Origin: Plantago ovata
Lineage: Eukaryota > Streptophyta > Magnoliopsida > Lamiales > Plantaginaceae
DNA: 64,000 nt
Assembly (NCBI GenBank): GCA_028274465.1
Contig: CM051456.1
Location: 74,944,753-75,008,752, forward strand
Reading direction: 5' to 3'
This document shows positions 21,721 through 33,836 of this stretch, piece after piece. The position numbers and the translations under genes are program-made. The notes under the pieces were generated by a model. It was not told the origin of the DNA. It saw only the letters and a program-made list of their open reading frames with translations, and did not search any database. Position 1 is the stretch's first letter, and each line of letters begins with the position of its first letter.

Positions 21721-22992
21721 TGATGAACGCGGATGTCGTGCTCCGAATTCAGCAAATAATATTTGTTATTTAGCCAAAGGCAATCCACAACTACAACGAA
21801 AACCGTAGTGTAGTAGTAGAATGACTCGAGTGTCATTCTCTCAGGACTATAACTAGCTTTATCAAATCTAATTTAGAATATATAAACAGTAGACAGATAG
21901 CAAAGGGGGTTTTCTAACAGATAATAGAGATTGGTGATAGTATGATCCTTCAAAGCATAACGGATCGATAATCATGCATAAATTCTTCGGTCTTGCATGG
22001 AGATCTTTGATCAATCTAGTGTCCTGTTGCAATTATTAAGCACTACGAAGATAATGGGTCTGACAAGTCAATCACTATTGTCCTATTCTGTTCCGTAATT
22101 ATTGAACACTATGAAGATAAACTCGCGTACAGGTCGACGAGGGTCCAATTGTGCATAATAATTAATACAACATACGAGAATTTAGGTTGTGCCTGATCAA
22201 CGAAATAAAGCAATAACACGGAGTATAATGCGCGATATAGCCATTAGCATGATTATCTTTCCTTCGCTAAGAATTCACATACTACCACGAATGATAAGTT
22301 TAGCTACTCATAATAGGCATGCAATCAACAAAAATCATAGAAGAAAACATATTGAAAGAAATATAAAATAAGTAGATTAAACCGTAAGATACAATGTTAC
22401 CGAAGGTTGTCAATCTCCGAGGAATCGTGATCCTACAAGCTCAAATCCGCTATGAAAAAGTGTCCCCTAAGCTACAGACCCCCAAAACAGGCTTTGGGAA
22501 GCCCCTACCTAAAACTACAGAGAGAGGTGAGAAAGTAGGTCTGGAAAAGTATGATTTTCGGAGAAAACTGAGCAACTATATATAGGCCTCGAATTACTGT
22601 GGGGCGGTTCGCCCCACACACCGGGCGGTTCGCCCCGGAGAGTTTTTCGCGGAATTCCGCGTTTTCGACGCGTTTTTGGATTTCTTCCCCTTTTCGGACT
22701 CGGTTTCTGACTTTTAGTGGCCTTCTAACCTCCAGATTCGGCCCCTAGGCTCCAAATCCTATCCGGAAACCTTCAGATACTCCAAATAGGCTTCTGGAAC
22801 TCCAATTCCTTGTCAACTTCAATATAATTGCCCGGAAATCCTCGAATTTCAACCAAAACCTGTAAAATAAAATCTAAAGGGAAACGTGGCACTATTCTAA
22901 TAAAATGTACTAAAATATAGCTAAATTAACGTAGAGGATAGCTAAAATAGGTGAAAAAGACTCGAATGAAAGTGTAAAATACACATTCATCA
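21721..22992 (-). repeat. Element C 5' LTR
   Basis: 1272 bases with only two hairpin units (22600-22639), compared with four in the truncated LTR at 16881-17832. Complete TG..CA ends. Confidence 0.92.
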
Positions 22993-22995
22993 GCG

Positions 22996-23625
22996 TGCAA
23001 GTGTTGCGAAAACGGTGAGCCTCCACTCGCTAAGGGGGAAGATAAGGGTCTTGGTTTTGATGTGAGTGATGAGGAGCAAGAGGATCCTGAGCCAATTCCA
23101 GATAGCTTCGATGTTAAGATCGGGGTTGGTAGTCTCGATGATGTCCGGGCTACACTTGATACGGGGTCATACTCTAATGTGCTCCCCATGAATGTGTTTG
23201 AGAAGAGTGGCCTAGGAGAGCTTGCGAAGCACAAAGCCATTGTTCAACTAGCGGATGGATCTTCTGTACGACCAGAGGGCATTGTGAAAAATGTATTGGT
23301 CAAGATTGGTGAAGCTTCTGTTTATACCAATTTCGTTGTGATGTCGGCGTCTACGCCTGGGATTAGTGATGTTGTTCTCTTTGGGCGAACATTCTTAACC
23401 AAATTACGCCCCGTAATCGACATCTACAGGAGAACTTGCACCATTGAGGTGGATGGCAAGCAACATGTGTTGCAAGCCATATCTGATCCTAGTCCTCGCT
23501 TTAATGTTTCTCATGCTATTAACTTTTTTGGTCCTACTGCGTATGTTATCTCTCATTCTCAGGTACTAGGTATGAGGAAGAGATCGATGAAGGGAAAGTC
23601 TAGTACCCGTAAGGACAAGAACTAA
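22996..23625 (+). pseudogene. gag-pro: Element D gag C-terminus and aspartic protease, 5' truncated
   Basis: Open from the junction with element C through CKCCENGE, an acidic DEEQEDPEP linker, protease DTGSYSNVLPMNVFE, the LFGRTFLTKL segment and TCTIEVDGKQHVLQA, to the stop at 23625. The visible frame has no lesion, but about 500 N-terminal residues and the start are missing, so it cannot be expressed as it stands. Several residues differ from A, B and C (for example GSLDDVRA in place of GELEDVRA), consistent with an older subfamily. Confidence 0.88.
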
Positions 23626-24069
23626 AGAGCGAGAAGAAGTTGAGTCAGAGACTTTTTAAACAATGGCGCTTTTCGGGAGGCAACCCGGAGTTTTTATTGC
23701 TTTCTTGCATTGCATACATACATCGAACACTTGTTTTTTTAATAAGTTTTTGTGGTTTGTGTATTGTTTTGTGCTTATTGTATGTGTTTAAGTGCAATTT
23801 TTCAAGTGTTTCAGTGAGGAAAATGTATTGGAGTGAAAATTTTGTGAGAGCCAACCTCTGTAAGTTGGAGGCGCACCGCCTCCCATGGGGGCGGTCCGCC
23901 CCTCACTTCCAGAGAGCCAGCGGATCTCTGGAGCTGTGGGGCGCACCGCCCCACATGGGGGCGGTCCACCCCCCAGCTAGAGAAAGTCGTAGCTTTCTGG
24001 AGCTGCGGGGCGCACCGCTCCACATGGGGGGCGGTCCGCCCCCAACTCCAGAAAGCCGCAGCTCTCTGG
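23626..24069 (+). repeat. Element D spacer with 70-base tandem hairpin units (left part)
   Basis: After the stem CGGGAGGCAACCCGG (23673-23690) and an AT-rich stretch, three tandem units of about 70 bases run from 23865 to 24069. Each unit holds GC hairpins (for example GGAGGCG/CGCCTCC with loop CAC, then GGGGGCGGTCCGCCCC) and a third inverted pair of the CCAGAGA/TCTCTGG type. The CACTA transposon interrupts the third unit at 24070. Confidence 0.85.
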
Positions 24070-25276
24070 CACTACAAGAAATCTCACATTCTGCGACCGA
24101 ATTTAGCGATGGATCGATCCGTCGCTACGATTAGCGACGGATCGGTCTTTTAGCGACGGATGAAGTACACCTAGCGACGTATCAACTCAATTCGTACTAA
24201 AGCGTACGTAGGGCGTGGAGGCTTTACGACGGATAAGTTATCGGTCGCTAGTTAGCGACGGATGAGTCATCGGTCGCTGTACTCTGCGACCGATGACGTC
24301 TATCGGTCTCTAAATAGCGACCGATGACTCATCCGTCGCAGAACGTTGACCCAGTAAAATAAAAAAGAAAAAGGATTTTAAAGTATAGCGATCGATGAAG
24401 TCATCCGACGCTATACTGCGACGGGTGGCTCATCCGTCGCTGAATGGAGATATATATACGAGACTTAGCGTCTCAGAAACAAAACAGAGAAACAGAGAAG
24501 CATCTCCCATATCGGGAAGAAGCTCCGGCGACCACCCCTCCTTCCATATCTTCTTCATTTCTTCACCATTTTCATCAATCTTGGAGTCATTTCGAAGTTC
24601 TTTGAAGCACGAACAAGGATATCTAGTCAATTGCGTGATTCTTTCAACCTTTCTTCCGCAATCAAAGGTATTCACTTTGAACCCTAACTTTTCTAAATTT
24701 GGGTATTCTTCATGTTTTTCCTATTTCAATGAATTGTATGCCTTCTACTAGTATCTATTATGTTGTGTAGCTTAAATTAGGGAGAATGCACAAGATTTAA
24801 TTGGTCAATTGATAGATTTGAGATTAATTGGGTATTTTAGTAATTGAGAATTGAGACTTTGTTTTGGATTTCTTGATAGATTAGGGATGATTTGAGACCT
24901 AGAATGTAATTGGATTGTAGTATGATATAACCGTAATTAGTTTGTTAACTAAAATAGTAGTTGATAAATTGATAAATTGTAGTCGTTAATGTAAATAATT
25001 ATAATCGAAATATAAGTTGATAAATTCTAGTAGTCAATCGTAGTTGATAATTTTTAGTCGTAATTTAGAAATATTATAAGTATAATGCAAAGTAAAAATT
25101 AATAATAAAAATGAGTAAGAATTTTGGGTATGTTAGCAAAATATAATAAATTATATATATAAATATTTTCCTTAATTACACATATCTTAAATGGCAAGTA
25201 ACAACCTCGAAAAATAGAATGAAATAATACGTTAGCGATGAACTAAACTTCGATTGGTCAGGTTTAGCATTCAAAT

Positions 25277-27305
25277 ATGTCAGAACGTACAGTGAGGATT
25301 CCCTTACTTGAGGCTTGGAAAGCCAACTGGCTTTTGGGAGTTCCGCCTACTGAGTGGATGCCGAGTCCCCTTCATGATGCTTGGGAGTCCTACTGGCGTG
25401 ACCACCCGAATGTCTAGTGTCGTTCCTTGCTATATCTCTGATTGTACATGTTTTATATTTAATTGTGTATGTACTAACACAGATCTTTGCTTTAATTTGC
25501 AGATGCCGAAACCCAGACTGCCTCGTTACACCCTACAGCCGGGTGAGATTCCACGCACTCCTCAGTCACCACGTACTGAGGGAGATGACACCGGGCCTAG
25601 CTCACAGAACGGCTCCCCGGCTGCTCGTGGGACTCCAGGTGAGTCCAGTGGGGGCTCGAGCGATCCCCGTGACCCATGGGCCCACGTGCCAGACGATGAC
25701 TGTCCCTACAGATCACCCATGGACGGTCTTCAGTGGAATGGTAGGCATGTACTCTACCGGGACAAATAAGTATTATGATTTAACTTATATATTTACGTAA
25801 AAATGTTGTATTATGGCTTGAGTTCATTACTATATATTACGAAGGTTTGCTTAATGATTGACTTATTCTTTGTAGGTTATTTGCGGTAAAGGCGGCTCAC
25901 AACCTAGGCCAGATCATCAGGGCCAAGATGCTCCCACCACAACAGGGTGGCGCCCAGTGGACTATCATCCCTGACCAGATGAAGGGAGAGTACTTTGAGG
26001 AGCTGAGGGTGAGTTAATAATCGTACTGCTGTTTCATAATTGTTTTTTTGTCTTGAGTGGTATGTTACTGTATGTGAGTGGTATGTTAGCCGCTATATTT
26101 GGGTGATATGTTAATCACCATTGTTGTAGTAAAATATAGGACAATGTGAGTGGTATGTTAGCCACTGTACTTGGGTGATATGTTAGTCACCGATATAATT
26201 GTTCTGCATGTGCTACACTTGTTATAATTGACTGTTTTTAAGTTTTCACAATTAGTATGTTTTTGGATGTTTGTCTGTACTTGTGTAGAAATATTACTTC
26301 CTTCCCAAAGCTCTGTTGTGGCCACTCTGGTACTGCTTCAACGCCCATGGTAGTTCCCTTTACAAGGGGATGGTTAATACCATGAAGGTCAGGCACAATG
26401 ACGGACAGGGGAAGCCGAGTTGGCTAGGAGATGAACTGTGGGTTCAGTGGAACGCCTACTGGCCTGACCCAAAAGTCCATCGTGCGGCTGAGCAGAACGC
26501 CGCAAACAGGAAGGCGGCGCCCGAGGATGGGACCAGGAGCATGGTCACACATCGATTTGGCTCTCAGTCCAGCGCTACAGCCAACATGAATAGGCTGGTA
26601 AGTGTATAATTAATTAACTTTGTGGTTTTAATATTATTCTTGTACTTGTAATATCAGTTCGAACTTTGTGATTTTATACATCATGCCTCTTATACTTTGT
26701 GATCTTTTTTATCATGCCTCTTATACTTGTAATTCATGCGTCATTCAGATTGAGGATAACGAGATTCTTCTCTTCACGTTCTTCACGAAGTCTCAGATGG
26801 GCCCTGATGGCGGATGGTTGTCTACTAAGGCCGAGAAGATTGCGTAAGTTCTGCAATACTAGTGTTCATTAAATACGGTTGATTTCAATAATACTTGAAT
26901 TCACTAACGCCTTGCACTATTGATTTATCCTTTCAGAAGGCCTATACAGAGAGGATTCGTGACAAGGACCTCACTGTCTAGGAGATGAACAACATTTTGT
27001 TGGAACTGGATCGGGAGAACGAGAAGGGTCGTCGCTTGGGACTAGGGAGTTTGGCTGCTACCACCAGTGGCGCGAGGCATGCGCGTTCCCGTCATCTCGG
27101 GAACTCTGCCTCACGGACCACGTCTTCTAGTACTTCCTCTGATCAGGCCGCCCTCAGAGCGGAGTTGGCAGAGAAGGATGCAGAGATTAGGAGGCTGGCC
27201 GAGAGACAGGCTGAGCAGGAGGCCCACATCGCTGCCATTTATGCGAAGTTGCGGATGCCATCTCCTTCCTCCAGCGCACCACCACCGCCACCCCCTTCTC
27301 CATGA
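25277..27305 (+). pseudogene. TNP1-like (Transposase_24/Ptta family) CACTA accessory gene, degraded
   Basis: Exons recognised by GT-AG borders: one containing ATG 25503 (acidic, S/P/G-rich start MPKPRLPRYTLQPGEI), then 25876-26008, 26289-26597, 26749-26843 and 26937-27305. A possible upstream small exon or ORF is at 25277-25417, and an untranslated leader with a donor lies near 24668. The middle exons read RFGSQSSATANMNRL and KSQMGPDGGWLSTKAEKI, the pattern of the plant Ptta/En-Spm Transposase_24 family, which bind subterminal repeats. The last exon is a coiled coil (AELAEKDAEIRRLAERQAE) and a proline run. Damage: exon 26749-26843 leaves two bases that do not fit the phase of the next exon, and TAG at 26979-26981 is in frame. 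Confidence 0.72.
26079..26192 (+). repeat. Tandem stem-loops inside a CACTA intron
   Basis: Two direct copies, 64 bases apart, of a block with two small hairpins: AGTGG..CCACT and GGTGA..TCACC, each around a TATGTTA-type core. The first copy has CCGCT, which still pairs by a G-T wobble. Confidence 0.65.
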
Positions 27306-27873
27306 TCCAGTTTAGTTTTTTTATGTTGTTTTTCGACTCCTGAACGAATATTATACTTCCTATCGGATATTACATTAGATATTTATTGTATGAATTATTT
27401 TTATTATGATTATTATGATTATTGGATCGTTTCGTTATTGAAAATGCTTTTCGCATTTATTTTTGGGGAATTTATTTATTACGAATATTAATGATGTGTG
27501 TAACAGGTTCAATGGGTTTTTTGGGTTGGATTTTATTTAAATATAAAGAATTTGTTAAAAAATAAAAAGAAAAAAAAAATTTTACATGCGACGGATAACT
27601 CATCCATCGCTAAAGTCCTGGCCAGACTAGTAATCTGACCATGACCGTTGCGACGGATGACTCACCCGTCGCAACACGGTCAACGAATCACGCGTCGCTA
27701 ATCCGTCGCTAAATCCGTCGCTAATTCGTGACGGATCGTTGATTCGTCGTTAATTCGTTTACGACCAACGTATTAGAGACAGAATTCTCATCCGTCGCTA
27801 TATTTAACGATCCGTCGCTGATCCTAATCAGCGACGGATGAGTCCGTCGTTGAACATCAGATCCCTTGTAGTG

Positions 27874-28217
27874 GAGCTGCGGGGCGCACCGCCCCACATG
27901 GGGGGCGGTCTGCCCCCCAAATCCAGAGAGTCGTGGCTCTCTAGAGCTGTGGGGCGCATCGCCCCACACCCGGGCGGTCCGCCCCACACACCCAGAAAAC
28001 ACAAAAATGTATTTCTCCCCTTTTTCCCTCATTCTTCATCCTTCTTCTCCCTTTTACTCCAAAAAATCGAAAATTCTTCAAAAATCTTCACTCTTCCATA
28101 ATTCTTCCAATTCTCCACCAAATTTTGTGTTCTTTAGCTTAAATCGAAGCCCATTACGTGCTCTTCATCTTCATCCGAACAAATTCCCTCATACTTTATC
28201 CGATTTCCAGATCTGAG
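27874..28217 (+). repeat. Element D hairpin array (right part) and ORF2 leader
   Basis: The third unit resumes and two more tandem hairpin units follow, to about 27992 (GGGGCGCACCGCCCC, then GGGGGGCGGTCTGCCCCCC, then GGGGCGCATCGCCCC). An untranslated pyrimidine-rich leader (28000-28217) follows, ending at a splice donor. Confidence 0.8.
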
Positions 28218-28758
28218 GTAACCCCTCAGGTACCCTAATTTTCGAAATTGGAGGTTTCTTGATTTTTGCTTCAATTAAGCTTATATGATGTATGGGTTAC
28301 TTGTATGTGTGATTATTACATGATTTCTCTATCAATTGCATGCTCAATTTCGTTGGAATGGTTGAATTGGGACTTTTGCTCAAAGGATTTCTAAGGCTTG
28401 ATTGCATTGTTTTGATTCATCATGCCTATTTAAATACGAGCAACTTGATATGATGACTATAGACTATTGGTTAGAACACTTGATTGGGTAGATTGTGAGA
28501 CTTTTGGTGATTTTTGATACTATGGTATGCATGCTGCCTTATGAATTGAGGTTATTCGTTGTGTAGCATGAGCGTTGATTATGATATAGTACATGATTGT
28601 GATGAATTGCATGATTGTTCTTAGCATAGGTAGCTAGACTAGAACATGGGGTAAGGGAGTAGAGTTGGTCGAAGTTGACACTCGTTTGCTTGCACACACT
28701 TGCATTTGCATAGCATATCGTTTTTGGTGAGTACAAGGTACTAATTGCTGCATTTCAG
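28218..28758 (+). other. Leader intron upstream of element D ORF2
   Basis: Donor TCTGAG|GTAACC and acceptor GCATTTCAG, five bases before the ORF2 ATG. 541 bases, AT-rich. Same position and size as in A and F although the sequence has diverged. Confidence 0.65.
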
Positions 28759-28763
28759 GTACC

Positions 28764-30045
28764 ATGGTTCGAGACAAGAAGAAAGAAGGCTCCTCTAAGA
28801 GCAAGAAGGGCAAGGGAGCAGCCTCGAGCTCCCGAGCTAGTGAAGCCTATGAACCATCGCTCCAGGCACTCTCTATTAAGCTGGACCATGAGGAGGAAGC
28901 TGCCTCAGCCAAGCCCCGCTCCATAGTCCGAGACCGAAAAATCCAAATCCCAGCAAGCCATGCTAACACACCGGCGTGCCGGATGCTCTACAGCTTGGAG
29001 GGAAGAAGGAACTGGAAATGGTACACCTCTAACCTTTTCCAAGGGTATGATGTATCACTCCTCCAAGAATTCTACGTAGGATACACAGACCGCAGGGACA
29101 TGGGGGGTATCCCGGTATGGAACACGCTAGTGCCGTGGACCACATAGACGATTTTAGATTTCATCCATTTGAGGGAACCGGAGTTCACCGGGAGTTCACA
29201 TGCATACAGGTACTCGAGGGTCAGCCGAGTGATTGACGATAGCGTTACACAGGTGATTTGCCACCGGGACTATGTGTACCCATATGGCAACAGACTGGAG
29301 CGACTGAACAGAAGGGACTGCTATGAAGTTCATCATAGCCAATCTCATTCCTCCGTCCAATGATACTTCGATTCAGCCATGGTATGCAGAGCTTATCTAA
29401 TGTCTTTTGGGTCGGCATAACATAGACATCGACAACATCATCTATGAAGAGTATGAGAGGCATTGGGACAAAAAGAGGAAGCCCTTTGTCTTTCCCTGCC
29501 TGATCACCGCCTACGGCAGATACCACGGGGTAGAGGGTATTGACGAGACTGGCTCAGTCACCTCGACCTTGACTCCAGCATCTATCACTGAGCAGGAGCA
29601 TAGATTCCGACAGACCATACCTTCAGCTGCCACCACCGATGACTCACCACCTTCCTCACCGAGTGATGAGGATGACCTAGAGACAGATGATCGGGACCAT
29701 ATCCCGGACCCTATTCCAGACACCGCCACTCCTAGTGGGTCACAGCAGCCACCTCGAGCCACACGTGGTTCCCGTGGGTTTGATTTTTCTGAGCTCAGGA
29801 CCTACCTCGATAACAGATTTCGTGGGTTCGATGCCAATGTTGCAAACCTGACCTCCACTGTACAAGGTTTGCAACATACACTTGATGGATATGTTGCCCA
29901 GCGCAACAGTGATTGGGAGCTCGCAGAGGAGCATCGCCGGAACGATAGGCAGCTCATATTGCAGCAGCAGATGATCTTGGACTGGCAGCTGGAGACCCTA
30001 CAGCAGTCCCAAGATCTTCTCTCTGACATGTGGAATGACTATTAA
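28764..30045 (+). pseudogene. Element D ORF2 (plant-transposon-protein-like), broken
   Basis: Start ATG 28764, S/K-rich N-terminus, then RNWKWYTSN, LLQEFYVGY, EFTGSSHAYRYSR, IYEEYERHWDKKRKPF and ITAYGRYHGV. After an acidic linker comes RGFDFSELRTYLDNRF and a glutamine-rich coiled coil ending LLSDMWNDY. Lesions: in-frame TAG 29145-29147, a frameshift near 29320, and TAA 29398-29400 where F has tyrosine. The domain pattern resembles the plant transposon protein domain found with Athila elements. Its place after gag-protease and before the tail is where Athila elements carry an envelope-like gene, but I see no signal peptide or membrane segment here. Function unknown. Confidence 0.78.
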
Positions 30046-31756
30046 GGGGATTATGACCCGGATTACTAGTCTTTTCACATGTCCATTCTGGTATACGTAG
30101 CCGACCGAGGCCACACATTCGGTAACATGTAGTATCACTTTGTATTCCTCATTCTCTTTTGCTGGGGACCATCTTGAGCTTCATGTGGGGTGTGTGTTGT
30201 GTGAACTATGATGTTAGTATTGTATGACTTATGTCGTTGAGTATTGTATCTTGTAGTCTTTGCATTGCACGTTTACTACTTTCTTAGGATTTAGTTTGTT
30301 CACATGCATTCATCTTTAGTGTAGTCTTTGCATGATGTTGTGTGGAGTTTATTGTATGACTTATGTCGTTGATTATTGTATCTTGTAGTCTTTGCATTGC
30401 ACGTTTACTGCTTTCTTAGGATTTAGTTTGTTCACATGCATTTATCCTTAGTGTAGTCTTTGCATGATGTTGTGTGGAGTTTATTGCCAAATTGTTTGAA
30501 ATTTTTTATTGTATAGACTAAGTGTTTATGACCATTGCCCATGCATTGCATCTCTATGGAATAGTTTGAGGTTTGTCTCGCTTGGCTTGTCATATTTGTA
30601 TGTGCACTAGTTAAACTTGGTAGTCTCGACATCACTAACTATGTGGTGTTTTCTCTACTGCGGTTCGCGAAGGCCTTATAAAATGTTCCATGTTAGAGTC
30701 TTTGGTTGTATTCCCGTGTAATTATGTACATAAGAGGCAACAAGTCTTCACCTTGCCATTGAGATTGCTAAATGCCTAGGAAGGAGGTAGAGTGAGGTAT
30801 GTGATCCTTTGTTTGAAACCTATTCTAACGAATAGGTTTGGGGAGGGGGTTACTATCATTATGACTTGTTTTTCGTCTTGTTGAGTCATGTTGAGATTGT
30901 TTTTATTTTTCTTGTGAGTTTGTGCTCCAACCTATTCTTTCGAATAGGTTTGGGGAGGTCGTTGTGGTGTCATTGTTATTTCCTTTTATTGTACTTTTAT
31001 TGTGCTACTGCTGGCTATATACAAAAAAAAAAAAAAGAGAAAAAAAAGGAAAAAAGAGAGAACAATTCCAGAATCTGGAAAAAGAAAAAAAGAAAACAAA
31101 AAAAAGAGAAGAAAAATAGAATAAGACCCAAAAAAGCAAAAGAAGGGTCCAAGCAAGCCAAAAGCAGTTTTAGCAAAGTGTTGCATTATTTTTCAGCTTT
31201 TGTAGTAGTTCGTAATCGAGTTGTAAATTCTTCCTTGTGTTCTCATGTCGCCTAGTCCAAGTCTTGTTCTAGACCACCCTCGTCCTGCCATTCAGGAAGT
31301 GGTGAAGAGTTTTTCTTTAAGAGTCGGGTAGAATAGGGGAGTGTTGTCTTTTAGGGAACCCTCCTTCGTTTGATGAGAGTCAGTATTGGTTCGACCTCTC
31401 TTGAGGGAAAGTCTCACTTGGTGAACAGTAGTAAGCCCTCGGTTTCATAGGCACAGGGCAACCATTTGTATTTTGACATGCATCATTACGTCGTCATTGA
31501 CTAGGTCCAGGTAGAGAATGTTACGAGAGACTCCCTTGTTTAACAAAGTGCATATATGAATGTGTATAGGTTCAATCGAGACATTCTTCAACCTACTTCC
31601 ATGTTATGATTTGTATAGTCTTTGTTCATAAGCATTTGGTAGATACAATCGATTATTTCTTCTTGTTTGGCATGAGACTCCTCTTTGTGTTGCATGTAGG
31701 TTGCATAGAGTCTAGCTAGCTGCTTGAGGATAAGCAAAGGTTTGGTTTGGGGAGTT
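30046..31756 (+). other. Element D 3' tail
   Basis: No gene. A partial duplication of about 120 bases is visible (the stretch with TTGTATCTTGTAGTCTTTGCATTGCACG at 30244-30340 recurs at 30375-30470). Hairpins with arms AACCTATTC/GAATAGGTT lie near 30818 (loop TAAC) and 30928 (loop TTTC). The A/G tract is at 31020-31140. A polypurine tract like GGTTTGGGGAGTT precedes the LTR at 31757. Confidence 0.78.
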
Positions 31757-31890
31757 TGATGACGGTGTTTTTTACACTATCATTCGAGTCTTTTTTCACC
31801 AATTTAGCTATCGTCTTGCATGCATTTTAGTGCATTTCGTTAGAAGAGTGTCACGTTTTCATTTCTTTTGTTCTTTTCAGGTTTTAGGTG
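31757..31890 (+). repeat. Element D 3' LTR, first piece
   Basis: Starts TGATGACGGTG and follows the family LTR up to a CAGGTTTTAGGTG segment, where the Copia element inserted. Continues at 46402. Confidence 0.85.
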
Positions 31891-33575
31891 TGTTGGTCCC
31901 TTTAAACAACAAGAAAAGACTAGAGGGGGGGGGGGGTGAATAGTCTTTTCAAACTTTTGTCGTTTAAAACTTTCTCAGCAAGTACTTATTACTTTACAGT
32001 AATGAGGTTGCTGATACTTAACTTTCTCAGCAAGCGTACGTTACTTTACAGTAGCTTGGTTTGCTGATACTTAAAATCAGAGAGCGGAAGTCTTTGAAAC
32101 GATAAGTGCTTTTTCAGCAAGTAAAGAGTTTCAACAAGTGATGTGAGTGACTGTGTACAAACAGATATAATTTGCTGAAAGCTAAATGCAGTAAGTAAAT
32201 CACGCAAACACTTTTAGAGTGGTATCTGAGAGTGGCGTAATCTCCCAACTAATCCACTTTGTCCTTTCTAGGACTGAATCCACTAAGATATGATTGAGGT
32301 TCCTTACAATCTCCTATCTAAAGCGATTCAACAGAAACCAAAGCACACTTGCTTTGTCTCCAACCTAAACTAGAGAACTCAACCTTGTTCTCCACCAAAC
32401 TTGGTACTTTTAATCAGCAAGAGCTTGCTCGATTAAGTTCCCCCTGAATATCACGCCTGAAAGGGTGTATTTTCAGTTAGAGAGTTTTGGGGTGAGATAA
32501 CTTAATTATAACTTATTCAGTTACAACAAGTAATCTAAAAACACAACTTGGAATACTTTGCAGTAAACAAGTTTGATTGTTTCTGGTGTCAAGACTTGTT
32601 CTTGTTCGAAAGAAAGAACACTTAACTAATTTCTTAGCCGAGTTTGTTCTACTTCTTCACAAGTAGCTTTTTCAAGCTTTAAGTCTTGTAACGGATCAAT
32701 GGCAGTAAGAGTGTTTGAAGGTTTGTGAATTTTAAGCACAAGTGAGAGTTTGATCACGTTGTTGACACACTTCAACTCTTTGCCGGATGACCTCTATTTA
32801 TAGTGCAAGTAAGGAGCCGTTTGAATTTCAAATCCTAAGGCTTTTGTTCCTTAACATGTCACTATCTTGCTTTTGTACTTTCAGCAGCAACCTTTGTTTG
32901 TCTTCTAGTCTTCGTGTCCTTCGCGTGTAAGCTTTGCATTAAATGCACATTTGAATAGAATTCAAACAGTAACATTGGAGCGCAAAATCTCGTACATTCA
33001 GCAAGAGGTCACATATGTTCATCAGCAAGTGTTCATTCTCAGTTTCAGCAAGCACAACCTACTCTGTCTTTCAGATTTTCACTTATGCAATGCTGTTGCT
33101 GAAAATTTCACTTTCTGAGCAACACGTGCCTTACCAGTTTTCAGCAATCTTCAAGTCTTCAAGTCTTCAAGTCTTCAGATCTTCAAAAGTCTTCAAGATT
33201 TTGACCGGTTTCTTATTTGCTTCAATAATTTGTTTGTAATAAACAAAATACATCTTCAGCAAATGCTTCAATAGGTCATTTTCTTTTCAGAAAATAAGAT
33301 ACATCAAAGCTAAGCATCAATAAGATATTTTCTTTTCAGAAAATAAAGTACATCATACGCAAATGTGTCAATAAATTAATTTCTTCACAGAAATTAAAGT
33401 ACGTCATCCACATAAGAAATAACTTATCTAACACCTATCTAAGTCATCAGCAAACGTTCCTCTTTTACAATGTCCTTAAAATTCTAAATTCCTATGGACC
33501 TTAAGAGTACTAGTTACTGGACTGTTCTTAATTTAGCATGGTTAATTGCTCATCAAAATTACAAGTTTCCTAACA
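31891..33575 (-). repeat. Copia copy 2 3' LTR
   Basis: 1685 bases, bounded by TGTTGG and CTAACA on the plus strand. Contains a G run of 12-13 near 31926, a TCTTCAAG microsatellite near 33146-33190 and many TCAGCA motifs. Confidence 0.94.
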
Positions 33576-33590
33576 AATTTCCCCCTTTTT
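33576..33590 (-). promoter_or_regulatory. Copia copy 2 polypurine tract
   Basis: The minus strand reads AAAAAGGGGGAAATT, directly next to the 3' LTR, as needed for plus-strand priming. Confidence 0.9.
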
Positions 33591-33836
33591 GATGATAGCA
33601 ATCCATGGCTAAATTAATTGTTACCCTTTTAGAGGTTTCTGATGTTGAATAAATCAGATGATTAGTGCAAGCATACTTGAAATAATAAACAGTAAGCATA
33701 AGTAAGTTGCATAATCAAAAACCAATAAGAGTAAAAAAGAATTCATTGCTGAAAGTTATCATTCAGAAGTTTACAAGAAACATAGATAACAAAGAATCAG
33801 CAAACAAAAACTTTAACAAGAAACTATTGCAGGGGC

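Larger units (their letters stand above)
16881..22992 (-). mobile_element. Element C: gag-protease gypsy element with rearranged 3' end
   Basis: Minus strand: 5' LTR 21721-22992, primer site 21700-21717, gag-protease 19417-21575, tail 18065-19416. It has no ORF2. The 3' end is scrambled: the tail stops about 60 bases before the polypurine tract and joins a 165-base LTR end (17900-18064). This is followed by a degraded primer-site-like sequence, about 50 bases of unmatched filler and a truncated LTR (16881-17832). The flanks do not match: the left is FAR1-type DNA and the right is element D coding sequence. A deletion has therefore removed the original junctions. Confidence 0.85.
24070..27873 (+). 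mobile_element. CACTA (En/Spm) transposon carrying only a TNP1-like gene
   Basis: Ends are CACTACAAG and CTTGTAGTG. Subterminal regions (24090-24440 and 27580-27860) are packed with GCGACGGAT/ATCCGTCGC and GCGACCGATGA motifs in both orientations, the usual binding sites of CACTA elements. Length 3804 bases. The left flank TGG is matched on the right by TGG if the last TG of the element overlaps the duplication. Removing the insert restores a normal 70-base hairpin unit, which confirms the site. The large TNP2/TNPD transposase is absent, so the element is not autonomous. Confidence 0.88.

Noticed and set aside
23865-24065. GC-rich repeated units considered as a CRISPR array
   Set aside because: Units are contiguous hairpins without unique spacers, in a plant transposon; no cas genes.
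24395-24751. Coding exon at the start of the CACTA gene
   Set aside because: Better explained as untranslated leader ending in a donor near 24668; protein unlike anything recognised, with subterminal repeats inside it.
28764-30045. ORF2 as a true viral-type envelope gene
   Set aside because: No signal peptide or membrane segment visible; position alone is not enough, so it is called plant-transposon-protein-like.
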